A DNA stretch of 60,048 nucleotides, from NCBI GenBank assembly GCA_019359765.1, contig JAHHGU010000028.1:1-60048 (forward strand). Reading direction: 5' to 3'. This stretch comes from Aphanothece sp. CMT-3BRIN-NPC111. GTDB taxonomy: Bacteria; Cyanobacteriota; Cyanobacteriia; Cyanobacteriales; JAHHGU01. The notes under the pieces were generated by a model. That model had not been told where the DNA came from. It worked only from the letters and a program-made list of their open reading frames with translations, and did not search any database. The position numbers and the translations under genes are program-made. This document shows, in pieces, positions 27,746 through 36,958 of the stretch (positions are counted from its first letter, which is position 1; each line of letters opens with the position of its first letter).

Positions 27746-28810
27746 ATGATGACATTTAGAACTACTCAGGTTTATCCGGTTATTTGGAATGAAGACCACG
27801 TTTTACTCATCGACCAAAACAGGTTGCCTACTGAGTATGCCCTCGTGGAAATTAGCTGCTATGAAGATATGGCAGAGGCGATTAAAACAATGATTGTCCG
27901 GGGGGCACCGGCAATTGGGGTTGCAGCTGCCTACGGAATGTATTTGGGGGCGCGGGAAATTAAAACAGAAGACCGGGATGAGTTCTTGGCTCAGCTTGAT
28001 AAAGTTGCCCAGGAGTTGCGGCAAACTCGTCCCACAGCGGTTAATCTGTTTTGGGCGATCGCGCGGATGCTGAAAACCGCCTATGAAACCCTTGGCTCAG
28101 TTGAGTATCTAAAAGAGACCTTGCTGAAGACGGCTAAGGCCATCAACGCTGAAGATTTGCAAACTTGTCAGGCAATAGGCGATCGCGGCCTGGAAGTTTT
28201 GCCAGCTAGCCCAGCCCAGTTAAATATTCTCACTCACTGTAATGCCGGAGCCTTGGCAACAGCTGGGTATGGCACTGCTTTGGGTGTCGTGCGCTCGGCT
28301 TGGCATTCAGGGCGTTTAGCCAGAGTCTATGCGGATGAAACCCGTCCTCGCTTACAAGGGGCAAAACTAACCGCTTGGGAATGCGTACAGGAGGGGATCC
28401 CCGTTACTTTGATTACAGATAGCATGGCGGCTCATTGTATGAAGCACGGTCTTATCGACGCCGTAGTTGTCGGTGCTGACCGCATTGCCGCCAATGGAGA
28501 CACTGCGAACAAAATTGGCACTTATAGTCTGGCACTCGTTGCTAAGGCTCACAATGTTCCCTTCTTTGTAGCAGCCCCACTTTCTACTATTGATTGGGAG
28601 ATATCCTCCGGTAGCCAAATTCCGATTGAAGAACGCCACGCATCTGAAATTTATCAAGTTGGCGATACTATTCTTTCTCCAGCGGGGGTGGATTTTTACA
28701 ATCCTGCCTTTGATGTCACGCCTGCTGGATTAATATCAGCAATTATTACGGAACATGGTGCAGTCGCGCCTGCTGAGTTAAAACAGTTTCAGGCGAAGCA
28801 GCTTGTTTAG
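27746..28810 (+). CDS. mtnA: S-methyl-5-thioribose-1-phosphate isomerase
   Basis: 354 residues from the ATG at 27746 (an upstream TTG at 27719 would add nine atypical residues). The enzyme converts methylthioribose 1-phosphate to methylthioribulose 1-phosphate in methionine salvage. Family strings are [14 protein letters not shown] (residues 50-63), [19 protein letters not shown] with the catalytic Cys, [16 protein letters not shown] and [20 protein letters not shown] with the catalytic Asp. eIF2B-like fold. No other salvage gene is in the window. Confidence 0.95.
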   Translation: MMTFRTTQVYPVIWNEDHVLLIDQNRLPTEYALVEISCYEDMAEAIKTMIVRGAPAIGVAAAYGMYLGAREIKTEDRDEFLAQLDKVAQELRQTRPTAVNLFWAIARMLKTAYETLGSVEYLKETLLKTAKAINAEDLQTCQAIGDRGLEVLPASPAQLNILTHCNAGALATAGYGTALGVVRSAWHSGRLARVYADETRPRLQGAKLTAWECVQEGIPVTLITDSMAAHCMKHGLIDAVVVGADRIAANGDTANKIGTYSLALVAKAHNVPFFVAAPLSTIDWEISSGSQIPIEERHASEIYQVGDTILSPAGVDFYNPAFDVTPAGLISAIITEHGAVAPAELKQFQAKQLV

Positions 28811-28837
28811 AGGCAGTGATGTTTTCCTCCACTAAGA

Positions 28838-28945
28838 ACCTATCCGAAAAGTGGTTTTAAGATATTTTTAACCACAGATAAACACAGATGAACACAGATA
28901 CAAGTAGGTATTGGGTCACTGATGCTGATTTTCAAAGATAGGCTC
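28838..28945 (+). repeat. GCAGAT-family dispersed repeat
   Basis: TATCCGAAAAGTGGTTTTAA, then spaced CAGATAAACACAGATGAACA, then GATGCTGATTTTC and TAGGCTCT. Same order of blocks as at 16547-16650. Confidence 0.6.
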
Positions 28946-29079
28946 TAAATTGCTTTGGCTATAGTGGAGGATTCTCATAAGATAGAGAGTTAGAAGGACA
29001 AACTCACCAGAAACCACTAAGCAGCATTTCCAGATCTCTCGAGAGATACACTTCCTTAACGGCAGGGAGCATAATTCCC

Positions 29080-30696
29080 ATGAAGGATAAGGTAGAGCAA
29101 ATTGTCATCGTTGGTGGCGGCACCGCCGGATGGCTGGCGGCGCTTTTTCTCGATAGAGCTTTGAACTCAGAGCCTCATCACCATGTCAATATCACTCTTA
29201 TTGAATCGTCTGATATTGGCACAGTGGGTGTTGGTGAAGCCACCGTTCCCCACCTGAGAGACACCTTCGCTTATCTGGGTATAGACGAAGACGATTGGAT
29301 GGTGAACTGCAATGCCACATTCAAAGCAGGCATAAAATTTGTTAATTGGACTGGGCTACCAGAAAATGATGTCTTCTGGAGTCCATTCGAGCCATTTCCA
29401 TCCCCAGAACAGCTAGAGGCACAAATATTTAATCACTTAGGCAAACAACAGTCCTCTGGCGGTTCCTTGCCTTTTGACTTTAGCTGCTTCAAGTCGGTTA
29501 GGCTGTGCGAGGCGAAAAAGTCACCAAAAATTGGCGTTGAGTCACCTTATGTAGGGCAGACTTCATATGCCTATCATTTAGATGCAGGATTACTGGCTGC
29601 CTATTTAAAACAAATTGCTATCAGCAGGGGCGTGAAACACATAGTTGGTAATGTGTTAGATGTAGCGCTGGATAAAGATGGTTTCATCAGCCACCTGAAG
29701 ATGGATCTAGATGTGAAGCTATACGGAGATTTGTTTATAGACTGTTCCGGATTTCAAGGTCTTCTGATCAACAAAACCCTGAAAGAGCCATTCATATCAT
29801 TTTCAAACTTCTTGCCTTGCGACAGTGCTATTGCCATTAATGCGCCTTACGATGTAGCCAGCGATAAGGAGATCGATCCATATACAACAGCTACGGCGTT
29901 AAGTTCAGGGTGGGTGTGGTCTATACCTTTATTTAACAGACGCGGCACAGGCTACGTTTACTCAAGCGCTTTTATCTCGGCAACAGAGGCGGAAACAGAG
30001 TTCCGAGAGCATTTGGGGGTGCGATCGTACAAAGCTGAAGCCAAGCATATCAAAATGAGGGTGGGGAAGAACAAGAACCTTTGGGTGAAGAACTGTGTGA
30101 GCGTTGGCTTGGCAGGCGGGTTCATCGAGCCATTAGAGTCTACAGGGATTTATCTAATTGAAATCGGAATGAAGTATCTGAGCGCATATTTCCCCAGTAG
30201 AGGCTTTGACCCTATCCTCACCAATACCTACAATGCGATCATGGACACTTACTATGAGAGCATCCGGGACTTTATAGTGATGCACTACTGCATGACAAAC
30301 AGAGAGGATACACCGTTTTGGCAACATCAAAAGTATGAGCCAATCCTCCCGGAAACCTTAAAAAGCAAGCTGGAATCCTGGCGGGCGATTAAGCTCAAAA
30401 AAGGTCTGCTAGTGCCGAGTTTAGCTTTGTTTGAGGGCAAAGCGTTTGGAAAATATCTCCATCTTTGTATCCTAGCTGGAATGAATTATCTTCCTGAGCC
30501 AAATTTGTTGAGTTCTTCCATAAGTAATGCTGAATCGGCGAATTTAGAGCCTAAAGGTGGCTCAGATGATGCACTATTGGGGCATTACCAATATCTATCA
30601 AATCTACATCAAGGTAATATTTCTGCTTTTCGAGAAACTTTTGCTCGGCTATGTGCTGTCTGCCAACCAACAGCTACAACACAACAGCAGCAATAG
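29080..30696 (+). CDS. Tryptophan-halogenase-family flavoenzyme of the RiPP island
   Basis: 538 residues. The FADH2-dependent halogenase hallmarks are complete: GGGTAGW at residues 12-18, the catalytic lysine candidate K82 (NATFKAGIKF), WVWSIP at 278-283 (the WxWxIP motif), and GFIEPLEST at 347-355, which in known enzymes carries the active-site Glu-Ser pair. The family chlorinates or brominates indole rings of free Trp or of peptides. It is the first gene of the Nif11/LanM island and lies 531 bases upstream of a precursor with two Trp in its core, so a peptidyl-Trp substrate is a natural inference. A flavin reductase partner is not in the window. An indole-modifying role on a small molecule is the alternative. 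Confidence 0.88.
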   Translation: MKDKVEQIVIVGGGTAGWLAALFLDRALNSEPHHHVNITLIESSDIGTVGVGEATVPHLRDTFAYLGIDEDDWMVNCNATFKAGIKFVNWTGLPENDVFWSPFEPFPSPEQLEAQIFNHLGKQQSSGGSLPFDFSCFKSVRLCEAKKSPKIGVESPYVGQTSYAYHLDAGLLAAYLKQIAISRGVKHIVGNVLDVALDKDGFISHLKMDLDVKLYGDLFIDCSGFQGLLINKTLKEPFISFSNFLPCDSAIAINAPYDVASDKEIDPYTTATALSSGWVWSIPLFNRRGTGYVYSSAFISATEAETEFREHLGVRSYKAEAKHIKMRVGKNKNLWVKNCVSVGLAGGFIEPLESTGIYLIEIGMKYLSAYFPSRGFDPILTNTYNAIMDTYYESIRDFIVMHYCMTNREDTPFWQHQKYEPILPETLKSKLESWRAIKLKKGLLVPSLALFEGKAFGKYLHLCILAGMNYLPEPNLLSSSISNAESANLEPKGGSDDALLGHYQYLSNLHQGNISAFRETFARLCAVCQPTATTQQQQ

Positions 30697-30729
30697 GAAG
30701 TAATCTCATTTTTGTCAAAACATATTTAC

Positions 30730-30795
30730 TCCGTAAAGCCGATTAAAGATGTTTTTTACCGCAGATTAAAGCAGATAAATGCAGATATTACTTAC
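30730..30795 (+). repeat. GCAGAT-family dispersed repeat
   Basis: TTTTTTACCGCAGATTAAAG followed by CAGATAAATGCAGATATTA; same family as 16547-16650. Confidence 0.6.
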
Positions 30796-30861
30796 CTAGT
30801 GCGGTCGACGCGCGTGCAACAGCTACAGACGGGATGGGAATTCTTCGCCGCCAACCAGAGC

Positions 30862-30890
30862 GTAGAGACGTTCCGCCGGAACGTCTCTAC
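30862..30890. repeat. Perfect palindrome GTAGAGACGTTCCG-type
   Basis: 14-base arms GTAGAGACGTTCCG and CGGAACGTCTCTAC around one base. A weaker copy (GTAGAGACGTTCC...GGAACGTCTTGAC) follows at 30951-30979, and a related half-palindrome stands at 59909-59937. These look like a small dispersed palindromic repeat family. Confidence 0.8.
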
Positions 30891-31227
30891 CACTTTCAAT
30901 AGTTTTTCAGTATAGCAATCGCCAAGACAGTTAAGACAAATATTCATTTAGTAGAGACGTTCCGATGGAACGTCTTGACCAAAGTTCGTTTGTCCTCAGC
31001 GATGTGTCCACTGCTATTATTTTAGATAATTAGCCGTTTTTTAAACAAAACTTTATCTGATTAAAATCATCCTAATGATAGATGTTAGCCTAGTTGATGA
31101 ACTAGCAAGTTTGTACATCATAATTAGGAAGAAAGAAAAGTATTAAAAAACCTTAAAATATAGGAAATTTTTCTCTTACTTCCTGTTCGGCATTTTATTA
31201 TTAGACTATCCAGACGAGGATATTGCT

Positions 31228-31494
31228 ATGTCTAAAGAATCGGTGAAAGAGTTCTTCAACACAGCCATCAACGATCCGGCACTGAGAGAACGTCTGAATT
31301 CTACTGAAAATGCAGCTAGTGTTGTCAGTATTGCTTCTGAAAGTGGTTACGAAGTGACTGAGCAAGATGTGACTGACTATATGCAAGAAATGCAGAATTC
31401 ACAAGAGCTGGATGAAAGTCAGCTAGAGTCTGTTGCAGGGGGGGCGGCAGGTCGGTGTAATGTATGGAACAACTGGTTATCGGGTAATAATTGA
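31228..31494 (+). CDS. Nif11-type RiPP precursor peptide
   Basis: 88 residues. Residues 1-55 match the Nif11 leader pattern (MSKESVKEFFNTAINDPALR, then SESGYEVTEQDV). The leader closes with ESVAGG, giving a double-Gly cut after G72. The predicted core is 16 residues, AAGRCNVWNNWLSGNN: one Cys (C77), one Ser (S85), two Trp (W80, W83), five Asn and no Thr. Thus at most one lanthionine ring (C77 to S85) can form. Trp and Asn are candidates for the neighbouring halogenase and oxygenase (inference). The start has GAGGA 8 bases upstream. A good terminator follows, so it is a highly expressed monocistron by appearance. Flanked by halogenase (+), oxygenase (-), LanM and exporter (+). Confidence 0.9.
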   Translation: MSKESVKEFFNTAINDPALRERLNSTENAASVVSIASESGYEVTEQDVTDYMQEMQNSQELDESQLESVAGGAAGRCNVWNNWLSGNN

Positions 31495-31562
31495 AAACCT
31501 GGTCTGTTGAGTTTCTAGTTAATTAAGCAGAATCAAGTTCTGTTTCAGAGCATTAACTTCAA

Positions 31563-31611
31563 CTAGCCAGTAGCTTGATTTGCATGAAGCTTGCTGGCTA
31601 GCTTTGCTTTT
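31563..31611 (+). terminator. Rho-independent terminator after the Nif11 precursor
   Basis: CTAGCCAG (31563-31570) pairs with CTGGCTAG (31594-31601); AGCTT/AAGCT continue the stem. CTTTGCTTTT follows. It ends about 70 bases after the precursor stop. Confidence 0.8.
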
Positions 31612-31674
31612 GAAGTTAAATTAGTGATCGCTCCCCGCTCAAAATCTTGTCCACCAGAGACACTGAGCGACTTC

Positions 31675-32868
31675 TCAGCGATGGTCAACAATAGCCAGTA
31701 GTCCCGCCCGAATCAAGTGACGTACAAGTACCATCTTGGCATTGCCAGTGAGACTATCCGGAATCGAGCGGACTGAAAACTCTCCTGCATCAACAATAAA
31801 GCGCAGTGCTGGCTCTATGTAGCGTGGTCCCTTGACTGTGTTTCCAGGAAATTTAATACTAACAGAGTCCTCTGCCTGGATGATCAGGCATATCATGCCT
31901 TTTCTTTTAGCAACGATTGTATCTAGCTCAATGTCGTTAACCTGGTCAATTTGAGTAAAATGACCGTCAGGCAGTGGCAGCATATTCGCTAAAAAACGCC
32001 TACCAAGCTGTTCAACGGCATCATCAATATTAGCCTGATCCAAGAGGATTTTGAGTAGTTCTGTCAATTGCTCTCTCAAAGAAGATTTCAACTCCTCACG
32101 AGTTAGGAAACCAGGCGGTAGCCCTTTACGAAAGCGCACATCTTGCTTACCCGCTGATACCAGGACACTGGAAATTAGGTCAGTCCATCGGTATATAGTA
32201 ACGCCTACTGTCAGATGAAGAGAGGAGCAATCAGAAGTTAATGCCTCATGCACAAACCCGCGCGGGATATACAGCATATCTCCAGCTTGCAAGTAAATCT
32301 CACGCAAATTACCGGGAGCTTTCTCTGGGGATACAGGTTGGTACTGTTCAACTAGAGGTAAAGGCACTACAGAATCGTATACACGCCAAAGCTTGGAGCC
32401 TTCAACCTGCAAGATGAAAACATCTTCGGTATCAAAGTGTGTAGAGAAACCCTGAGCATCCTTGGGAGTGAGATACAGATTGGTATTTACTGTATAGTTA
32501 AAAAACTTTTCTAGATTTCTGCAAAGAATGGCAATTGGTTTCCAGATTTGCTGTAGATTCGCATAGCGAATAGTGTCGCCGCGATAGTAAGCCTCATATA
32601 CTTGGTTAATGTCAACAGTCTCATCACTGGGCTTGACATAGTTTTGGACAAGAGATGGTCGCTTGTGATTAACTAATGCAAAATCAGGCCATTTGGGCGT
32701 ACTCAAAGATATGACCGCATCAACATCCTTGAGAGAGAACAATTCAGCATAGTAATCTGGATCTGCTCTGGAAATAGCAACAGGGCGTTGCTCCCAGTAT
32801 TCGCTGAAGAAAGTGGCTGCATCCATAGGCTGGAGCAATCGCTCGAAATCAAACTCTTTAACAGACAT
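31675..32868 (-). CDS. JmjC/cupin-like 2-oxoglutarate oxygenase, copy 1
   Basis: 397 residues from the ATG at 32868 (a GTG at 32895 is possible). It resembles the ROXA/cupin-4 type ribosomal-oxygenase family: iron ligands H144 and D146 in STHFDTEDVFILQVEGSKLW, and H207 in YIPRGFVHEA. With this start the triad has exactly the same numbers as in the paralogue at 48657-49850, which supports the ATG. A winged-helix-like C-terminal domain follows. The family hydroxylates side chains in proteins. Here it sits between a Nif11 precursor and LanM, so the precursor core is a reasonable substrate (inference). It is transcribed away from LanM across a 381-base gap. Confidence 0.85.
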   Translation of the reverse strand: MSVKEFDFERLLQPMDAATFFSEYWEQRPVAISRADPDYYAELFSLKDVDAVISLSTPKWPDFALVNHKRPSLVQNYVKPSDETVDINQVYEAYYRGDTIRYANLQQIWKPIAILCRNLEKFFNYTVNTNLYLTPKDAQGFSTHFDTEDVFILQVEGSKLWRVYDSVVPLPLVEQYQPVSPEKAPGNLREIYLQAGDMLYIPRGFVHEALTSDCSSLHLTVGVTIYRWTDLISSVLVSAGKQDVRFRKGLPPGFLTREELKSSLREQLTELLKILLDQANIDDAVEQLGRRFLANMLPLPDGHFTQIDQVNDIELDTIVAKRKGMICLIIQAEDSVSIKFPGNTVKGPRYIEPALRFIVDAGEFSVRSIPDSLTGNAKMVLVRHLIRAGLLAIVDHR

Positions 32869-33249
32869 TTTGGAAACCGTACTGTTAGACTCCACGATTA
32901 AAGAAAAAACACCGTCTAGAGCAGGGGCTTAAATAGAAAAACTACTTATTCAAAATATTAATAAATGCTTGACAATAATTTCAAGTAGATAAAGATTTTG
33001 CTTAACTAGCCCTGCATTTACAATACCTATTCAGCTGTGACATCTTTATTAAGATAGATATCTTTAAAAAGCTTCAACTATATTGGTTTATAAACCTCTG
33101 GCACGCAGCTGATAAAATCCTGTAAACTATCTGCGTTTATCTGCGTACATCTGCTTTAATCTGCGTACTAAAAAACAGAAGTTAACAATTTTAGCAAAAA
33201 GTCCAACACATAACAAAAGTAGAACCACTTATCCAAAATACAAAATCGA
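32869..33249. other. Divergent promoter region of oxygenase and LanM
   Basis: 381 bases, AT-rich, with one GCAGAT-family repeat in inverted orientation (33110-33175, TCTGCGTTTATCTGCGTACA). Promoters for both genes should lie here. I could not assign boxes with confidence. Confidence 0.5.
33110..33175 (-). repeat. GCAGAT-family dispersed repeat (inverted orientation)
   Basis: Spaced ATCTGCG units: CTATCTGCGTTTATCTGCGT then ACATCTGCTTTAATCTGCGT. Closely similar to 48540-48600. Confidence 0.65.
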
Positions 33250-36200
33250 ATGATTCACTCCCATCTAATACAAATTGTTGCTCAAGCCAGCTTCCTGTAT
33301 GAACGTCTCACCAATCCGTTATTAGAGGTTGATGCTACTCAAGTTAATGAACAGCAGGCGATTGGCGATCGCTTAAATTACTGGTGTCAGGTAGTTGCTC
33401 AAGGAAACTGGGAAAAATTTCTTGCTCGGTTGCAGTGGGATGGGTGGGAAGTTGATACAGTGCTTCCGGTGCTGGGAGCAGTGCGTTTAGCAGATAGTCA
33501 AACATTACCAGATTGGGCAGAAACTCTCAGGGAGATTATTCAAACTGGCTCAAGCTTTGCCTTGCACAATGAATTTCAACCCCCCATAGATCCGGAAAAT
33601 CCACAGCCGTTTGAAGACGTGCTGCTACCTGCCGTTTTAGTAGCACGGCAGAAATTATACCAAGTGGCAGTCGGTATTTTTCTTGACGCAAAGACTGTTC
33701 CTGTGTCATATTTCCTTTCTGAGTCAGCCTATCTAACCCTAGAGCGCAGCCTACTCAAAAGGCTTGTGGATCTGTGCGGCGAAACTCTAAGTTTAGAGTT
33801 TTCTCATTTTCGTCCCTTTGGGAAAAACTTGCTCAGTCTTTTGAAAGCAGAGACATTAGACACGCCTAGCAAAGTTCACTACCAAGCCTTTGTACAGAAA
33901 TTGTTACAGGATGGACTGCTAGCTTTTTTCCAGAAATATCCAGTGCTGGGCAGGTTAGTGGCAACAACTATTGACTGCTGGGTGGAAGCAACAGCCGAGT
34001 TTTTGCAACGCTTGAAAGCAGATTTAGCAGAAATTGAGCAAGTATTCGCAGAGGCAAAGCCAGAGAATCCTCCTCTAGGAAAAGTGGCGGCTATCAAAGC
34101 TTCCCTATCTGATCCACATCATCGCGATCGCACTGTAATCGCTCTCACCTTTGAGTCCGGGCTAAGGCTTGTCTACAAACCTAAAAACTTAGGGATAGAA
34201 GTAGCCTATCAACAGCTTTTAGAGTGGTGCAACCAGCATAGCGTTCCTTTAGCTTTCAAAGTCCTGAAAGTACACAATTGCGGCACTCATGGCTGGGTGG
34301 AATATGTAGAACAACAGCCTTGTGAGGATGAAGCAGCGGCGCAGCAGTTTTATCAACGTGCAGGAATACTGCTGTGTCTTCTTTATGCCTTAGGGGGCAA
34401 TGACTGTCACCATGAAAATTTAATTGCTAGCGGTGAGCATTTGGTGCTGATTGACATGGAAACCCTGATACACCATGAAGCGAACCCTATACCAGGCTCT
34501 TTGGAAGCAACAGCAGCTGAAACTGCTGTGAATGAACAATTTTGGGACTCAGTACTGCGTATCGGAATGTTACCTCGCTGGGAATTTAATCAAGGTAATC
34601 CTATCGCCCGCGATGTCAGCGGTTTAGGAAGCATCGAGCCACAGCCAGCAGCCCGGCGTATGCCACGATGGAAATATATCAATACAGATAATATGCAACT
34701 GGCATATGAAACAGTGACGATGCCAGTTCAGGGAAATGTGCCGATTTTAAACGGAGTAGCTTTATCCCCTAGCGATTACCTTGAGAATTTAGTCTCAGGT
34801 TTTGGGGAAATGTATCGCTTCCTGATCCAGCAACGCTCTGCCCTGCGCGCAGATGATAGCCCCTTAACAGCGTTTTCAGGACAGCAGGTGCGGTTTCTCT
34901 TCCGCCCCACTAAGATTTATAAAGGAATTTTACAAAAGAGCCTTGCCCCGAAATTTCTCCGCAATGGGGTTGACTGGAGTATTGAACTGGATATCCTCAG
35001 CAGAGCTTTTCTGACAACTCAGGAGCAACCCAAGAATTGGCCTATTTTACGGGCAGAACTTAGGGCAATGGAGCAGTTAGATATTCCCTACTTTGGAGCA
35101 TATCCAAATAGCGATCGCCTTGTCGTTGGGTTAGAGGTAGCGATCGCACACTACTTTACTGAACCTAGCTATAACCAAGTTTTGACTCGGCTGCAAAGGC
35201 TCGGTGAAACAGATTTAGCTCTACAGACTGCAATTATTCAACAAGCTTTTTATGCCAAAGCGGCGCGAACAATTGAAACTAAGCAACTGTCAGTTCCCAA
35301 TACCTCAACTGATTTAGATGCTGATTTATCCCAAACTAGCTTCTTGACTTGCGAACAGTTACTGCAAAAAGCTAGTCAAATTGCCCTAGAAATTCAGCAA
35401 GCCGCGATTGTAGGGGCTGACGGCAGCGCCAAATGGATTAGCTTAAGCCATGCTCCCGATTCCGACCAGTTTCTCTTTCAACCTTTGGATGATAGTCTCT
35501 ACAATGGCAGTTGTGGCATCGCCCTGTTTTTAGCAGCCTTAGATTATGTTAGGGGCAGCACTCAGTTTCACAATCTGGCTTTAGGCGCTTTACAGAATTT
35601 ACGAAAAGTTTTGCAGGCATCGGATGTAGAGTTGAAGCAGAAATGGGCACGCCGGAGGGGAATTAGTGGAGCCACAGGACTTGGCTCAATCATTTATTCC
35701 CTAGTGAGAACGAGCCAATTTCTTCAAGACTCAGCGTTATTAGAAGACGCTCAGGTGGCTGCTAACTTAGTCACCTCTGATGCGATCGCAGCTGACCAAC
35801 AGTTAGATATATTAGGGGGAGCAGCAGGGGCAATTTTAGGGTTGTTGGCACTTTATAACCAGACAGGAGAGCCAACAATTTTAGACAGGGCAGTGGCCTG
35901 TGGTCAGCATCTAGTGGAAAATCGTATTAGCATAGATAATTCCCCCAGAGCCTGGAAAACAATAGCCCAGAAGCCGTTAACAGGTTTTTCTCACGGAGCC
36001 GCTGGCATTGCCTATTCCCTGCTACAGCTCTATAGGGTAACTCAAGACAGCGCCTATAAAGATGCCGCTGGTGAGGGAATAGCCTATGAACGTAGTGTTT
36101 TCTCAGAAGCTGCTGCCAACTGGTCTGACTTCCGTTCTTCTGCACCACAAAATGGTCAACCTGGCTTTATGGTCAGCTGGTGTCATGGTGCTGCTGGGAT

Positions 36201-36576
36201 TGGATTAGCTCGGCTAGGCGGTTTATCAATATATCAGAGACAGGAAATCGATCGAGATGTGGAAGTAGCATTACAGACTACCCAGAAGTATGGCTTGCAA
36301 GGAGTAGACTATCTCTGCTGTGGCAACTTTGGTCGCATTGAAGTGCTGCTGGTAGCTGCTGAAAAACTATCTCGTCCCCAGTTACGAGAAATTGCTCAGA
36401 AACAGGCAGCTTGGGTAGTAGCTAGAGCCGAAAAAAAAGGTACTTATCAACTCTTTCCTAACCTGTCCAATTATGTATTCAGTCCCAGCTTTTTCGCTGG
36501 CAACGCTGGCATTGGCTACCAGTTACTCCGACTAGCATATCCAAACGCACTGCCTTCAGCATTGTTGTGGGAATGA
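33250..36576 (+). CDS. Class II lanthipeptide synthetase LanM, CCG type
   Basis: 1108 residues. The N-terminal dehydratase (DUF4135, about residues 130-650) has LRLVYKPKNLGIEVAYQQLL, and the lipid-kinase-like active site NDCHHENLIASG from D385 with LIDMETLIHHE. The C-terminal LanC-like cyclase (about 740-1105) has SHGAAGIAYSLLQL with H915, WCHGAAGIG with C978, and YLCCGNFG with C1023-C1024. Three Cys zinc ligands (C-CC) define the CCG clade common in cyanobacteria and known for relaxed substrate use. It would dehydrate Ser/Thr and add Cys to make lanthionines in the cytosol. The nearest precursor is 31228-31494. Repeat element DNA begins exactly at its TGA. Confidence 0.95.
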   Translation: MIHSHLIQIVAQASFLYERLTNPLLEVDATQVNEQQAIGDRLNYWCQVVAQGNWEKFLARLQWDGWEVDTVLPVLGAVRLADSQTLPDWAETLREIIQTGSSFALHNEFQPPIDPENPQPFEDVLLPAVLVARQKLYQVAVGIFLDAKTVPVSYFLSESAYLTLERSLLKRLVDLCGETLSLEFSHFRPFGKNLLSLLKAETLDTPSKVHYQAFVQKLLQDGLLAFFQKYPVLGRLVATTIDCWVEATAEFLQRLKADLAEIEQVFAEAKPENPPLGKVAAIKASLSDPHHRDRTVIALTFESGLRLVYKPKNLGIEVAYQQLLEWCNQHSVPLAFKVLKVHNCGTHGWVEYVEQQPCEDEAAAQQFYQRAGILLCLLYALGGNDCHHENLIASGEHLVLIDMETLIHHEANPIPGSLEATAAETAVNEQFWDSVLRIGMLPRWEFNQGNPIARDVSGLGSIEPQPAARRMPRWKYINTDNMQLAYETVTMPVQGNVPILNGVALSPSDYLENLVSGFGEMYRFLIQQRSALRADDSPLTAFSGQQVRFLFRPTKIYKGILQKSLAPKFLRNGVDWSIELDILSRAFLTTQEQPKNWPILRAELRAMEQLDIPYFGAYPNSDRLVVGLEVAIAHYFTEPSYNQVLTRLQRLGETDLALQTAIIQQAFYAKAARTIETKQLSVPNTSTDLDADLSQTSFLTCEQLLQKASQIALEIQQAAIVGADGSAKWISLSHAPDSDQFLFQPLDDSLYNGSCGIALFLAALDYVRGSTQFHNLALGALQNLRKVLQASDVELKQKWARRRGISGATGLGSIIYSLVRTSQFLQDSALLEDAQVAANLVTSDAIAADQQLDILGGAAGAILGLLALYNQTGEPTILDRAVACGQHLVENRISIDNSPRAWKTIAQKPLTGFSHGAAGIAYSLLQLYRVTQDSAYKDAAGEGIAYERSVFSEAAANWSDFRSSAPQNGQPGFMVSWCHGAAGIGLARLGGLSIYQRQEIDRDVEVALQTTQKYGLQGVDYLCCGNFGRIEVLLVAAEKLSRPQLREIAQKQAAWVVARAEKKGTYQLFPNLSNYVFSPSFFAGNAGIGYQLLRLAYPNALPSALLWE

Positions 36577-36698
36577 CCAAAATAATTCGTAATTCGTAAT
36601 TCGTAATTCATAATTTCCGGTTTAAAGCCCCTAACTTTAGTTATGGAAAATAAATAAATGCGTAGCATCAATGTCCAAGCCCCTAACTTTAGTTATGG
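36574..36698 (+). repeat. 125-bp dispersed repeat, copy A, at the LanM stop
   Basis: It starts with TGACCAAAATAATTCG, with four tandem AATTCGTA-like octamers, then AAACCG/AAAGCCCCTAACTTTAG and a second AAGCCCCTAACTTTAGTTAT at 36677. The reverse complement with the same block order is at 50008-50123. Confidence 0.8.
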
Positions 36699-36958
36699 GG
36701 TTAATCCAAAATCCAAAATACTTGCATTGAATGACACCTATTGTCCAAGTCATAAAATCTTGTAAATCATCTGTGTTTATCTGCGTACATTTGCGTAGTA
36801 AAAAAAGAGATGAATATGTTTGCAATAATTATAATTTATCCTTTGCGTACCTTTGCGTTAACCTCTGCGTCCTCTGCGTTTCAAAAACAAATTTAACAAC
36901 TATATTATAAAAAATCACTGACCAACTTCACTCATCACCACCATCAACCCGCCCATAA
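36699..36958. repeat. Two dispersed repeat types upstream of the exporter
   Basis: An inverted GCAGAT-family copy (36755-36810) is followed by CTTTGCGTACCTTTGCGTTA and CCTCTGCGTCCTCTGCGTTT (36840-36885), the second, CTTTGCGT-type family. Together with the element at 36574, the whole 382-base gap between LanM and the ABC gene is repeat DNA apart from the last 70 bases. Confidence 0.6.

Larger units (their letters stand above)
30697..31227. other. Intergenic region before the Nif11 precursor
   Basis: 531 bases. It has a GCAGAT-family repeat (30730-30795), a perfect 29-base palindrome (30862-30890) with a degenerate partner at 30951-30979, and then an AT-rich 200 bases that should carry the precursor promoter. 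The open frame from 30712 is built from the repeats and is not supported as a gene. Confidence 0.55.

Noticed and set aside
30712..30915. 67-codon plus-strand frame between the halogenase and the Nif11 precursor
   Set aside because: It begins at TTG, runs through a GCAGAT repeat and a perfect palindrome, and shows no leader, double-Gly end or ribosome binding site.
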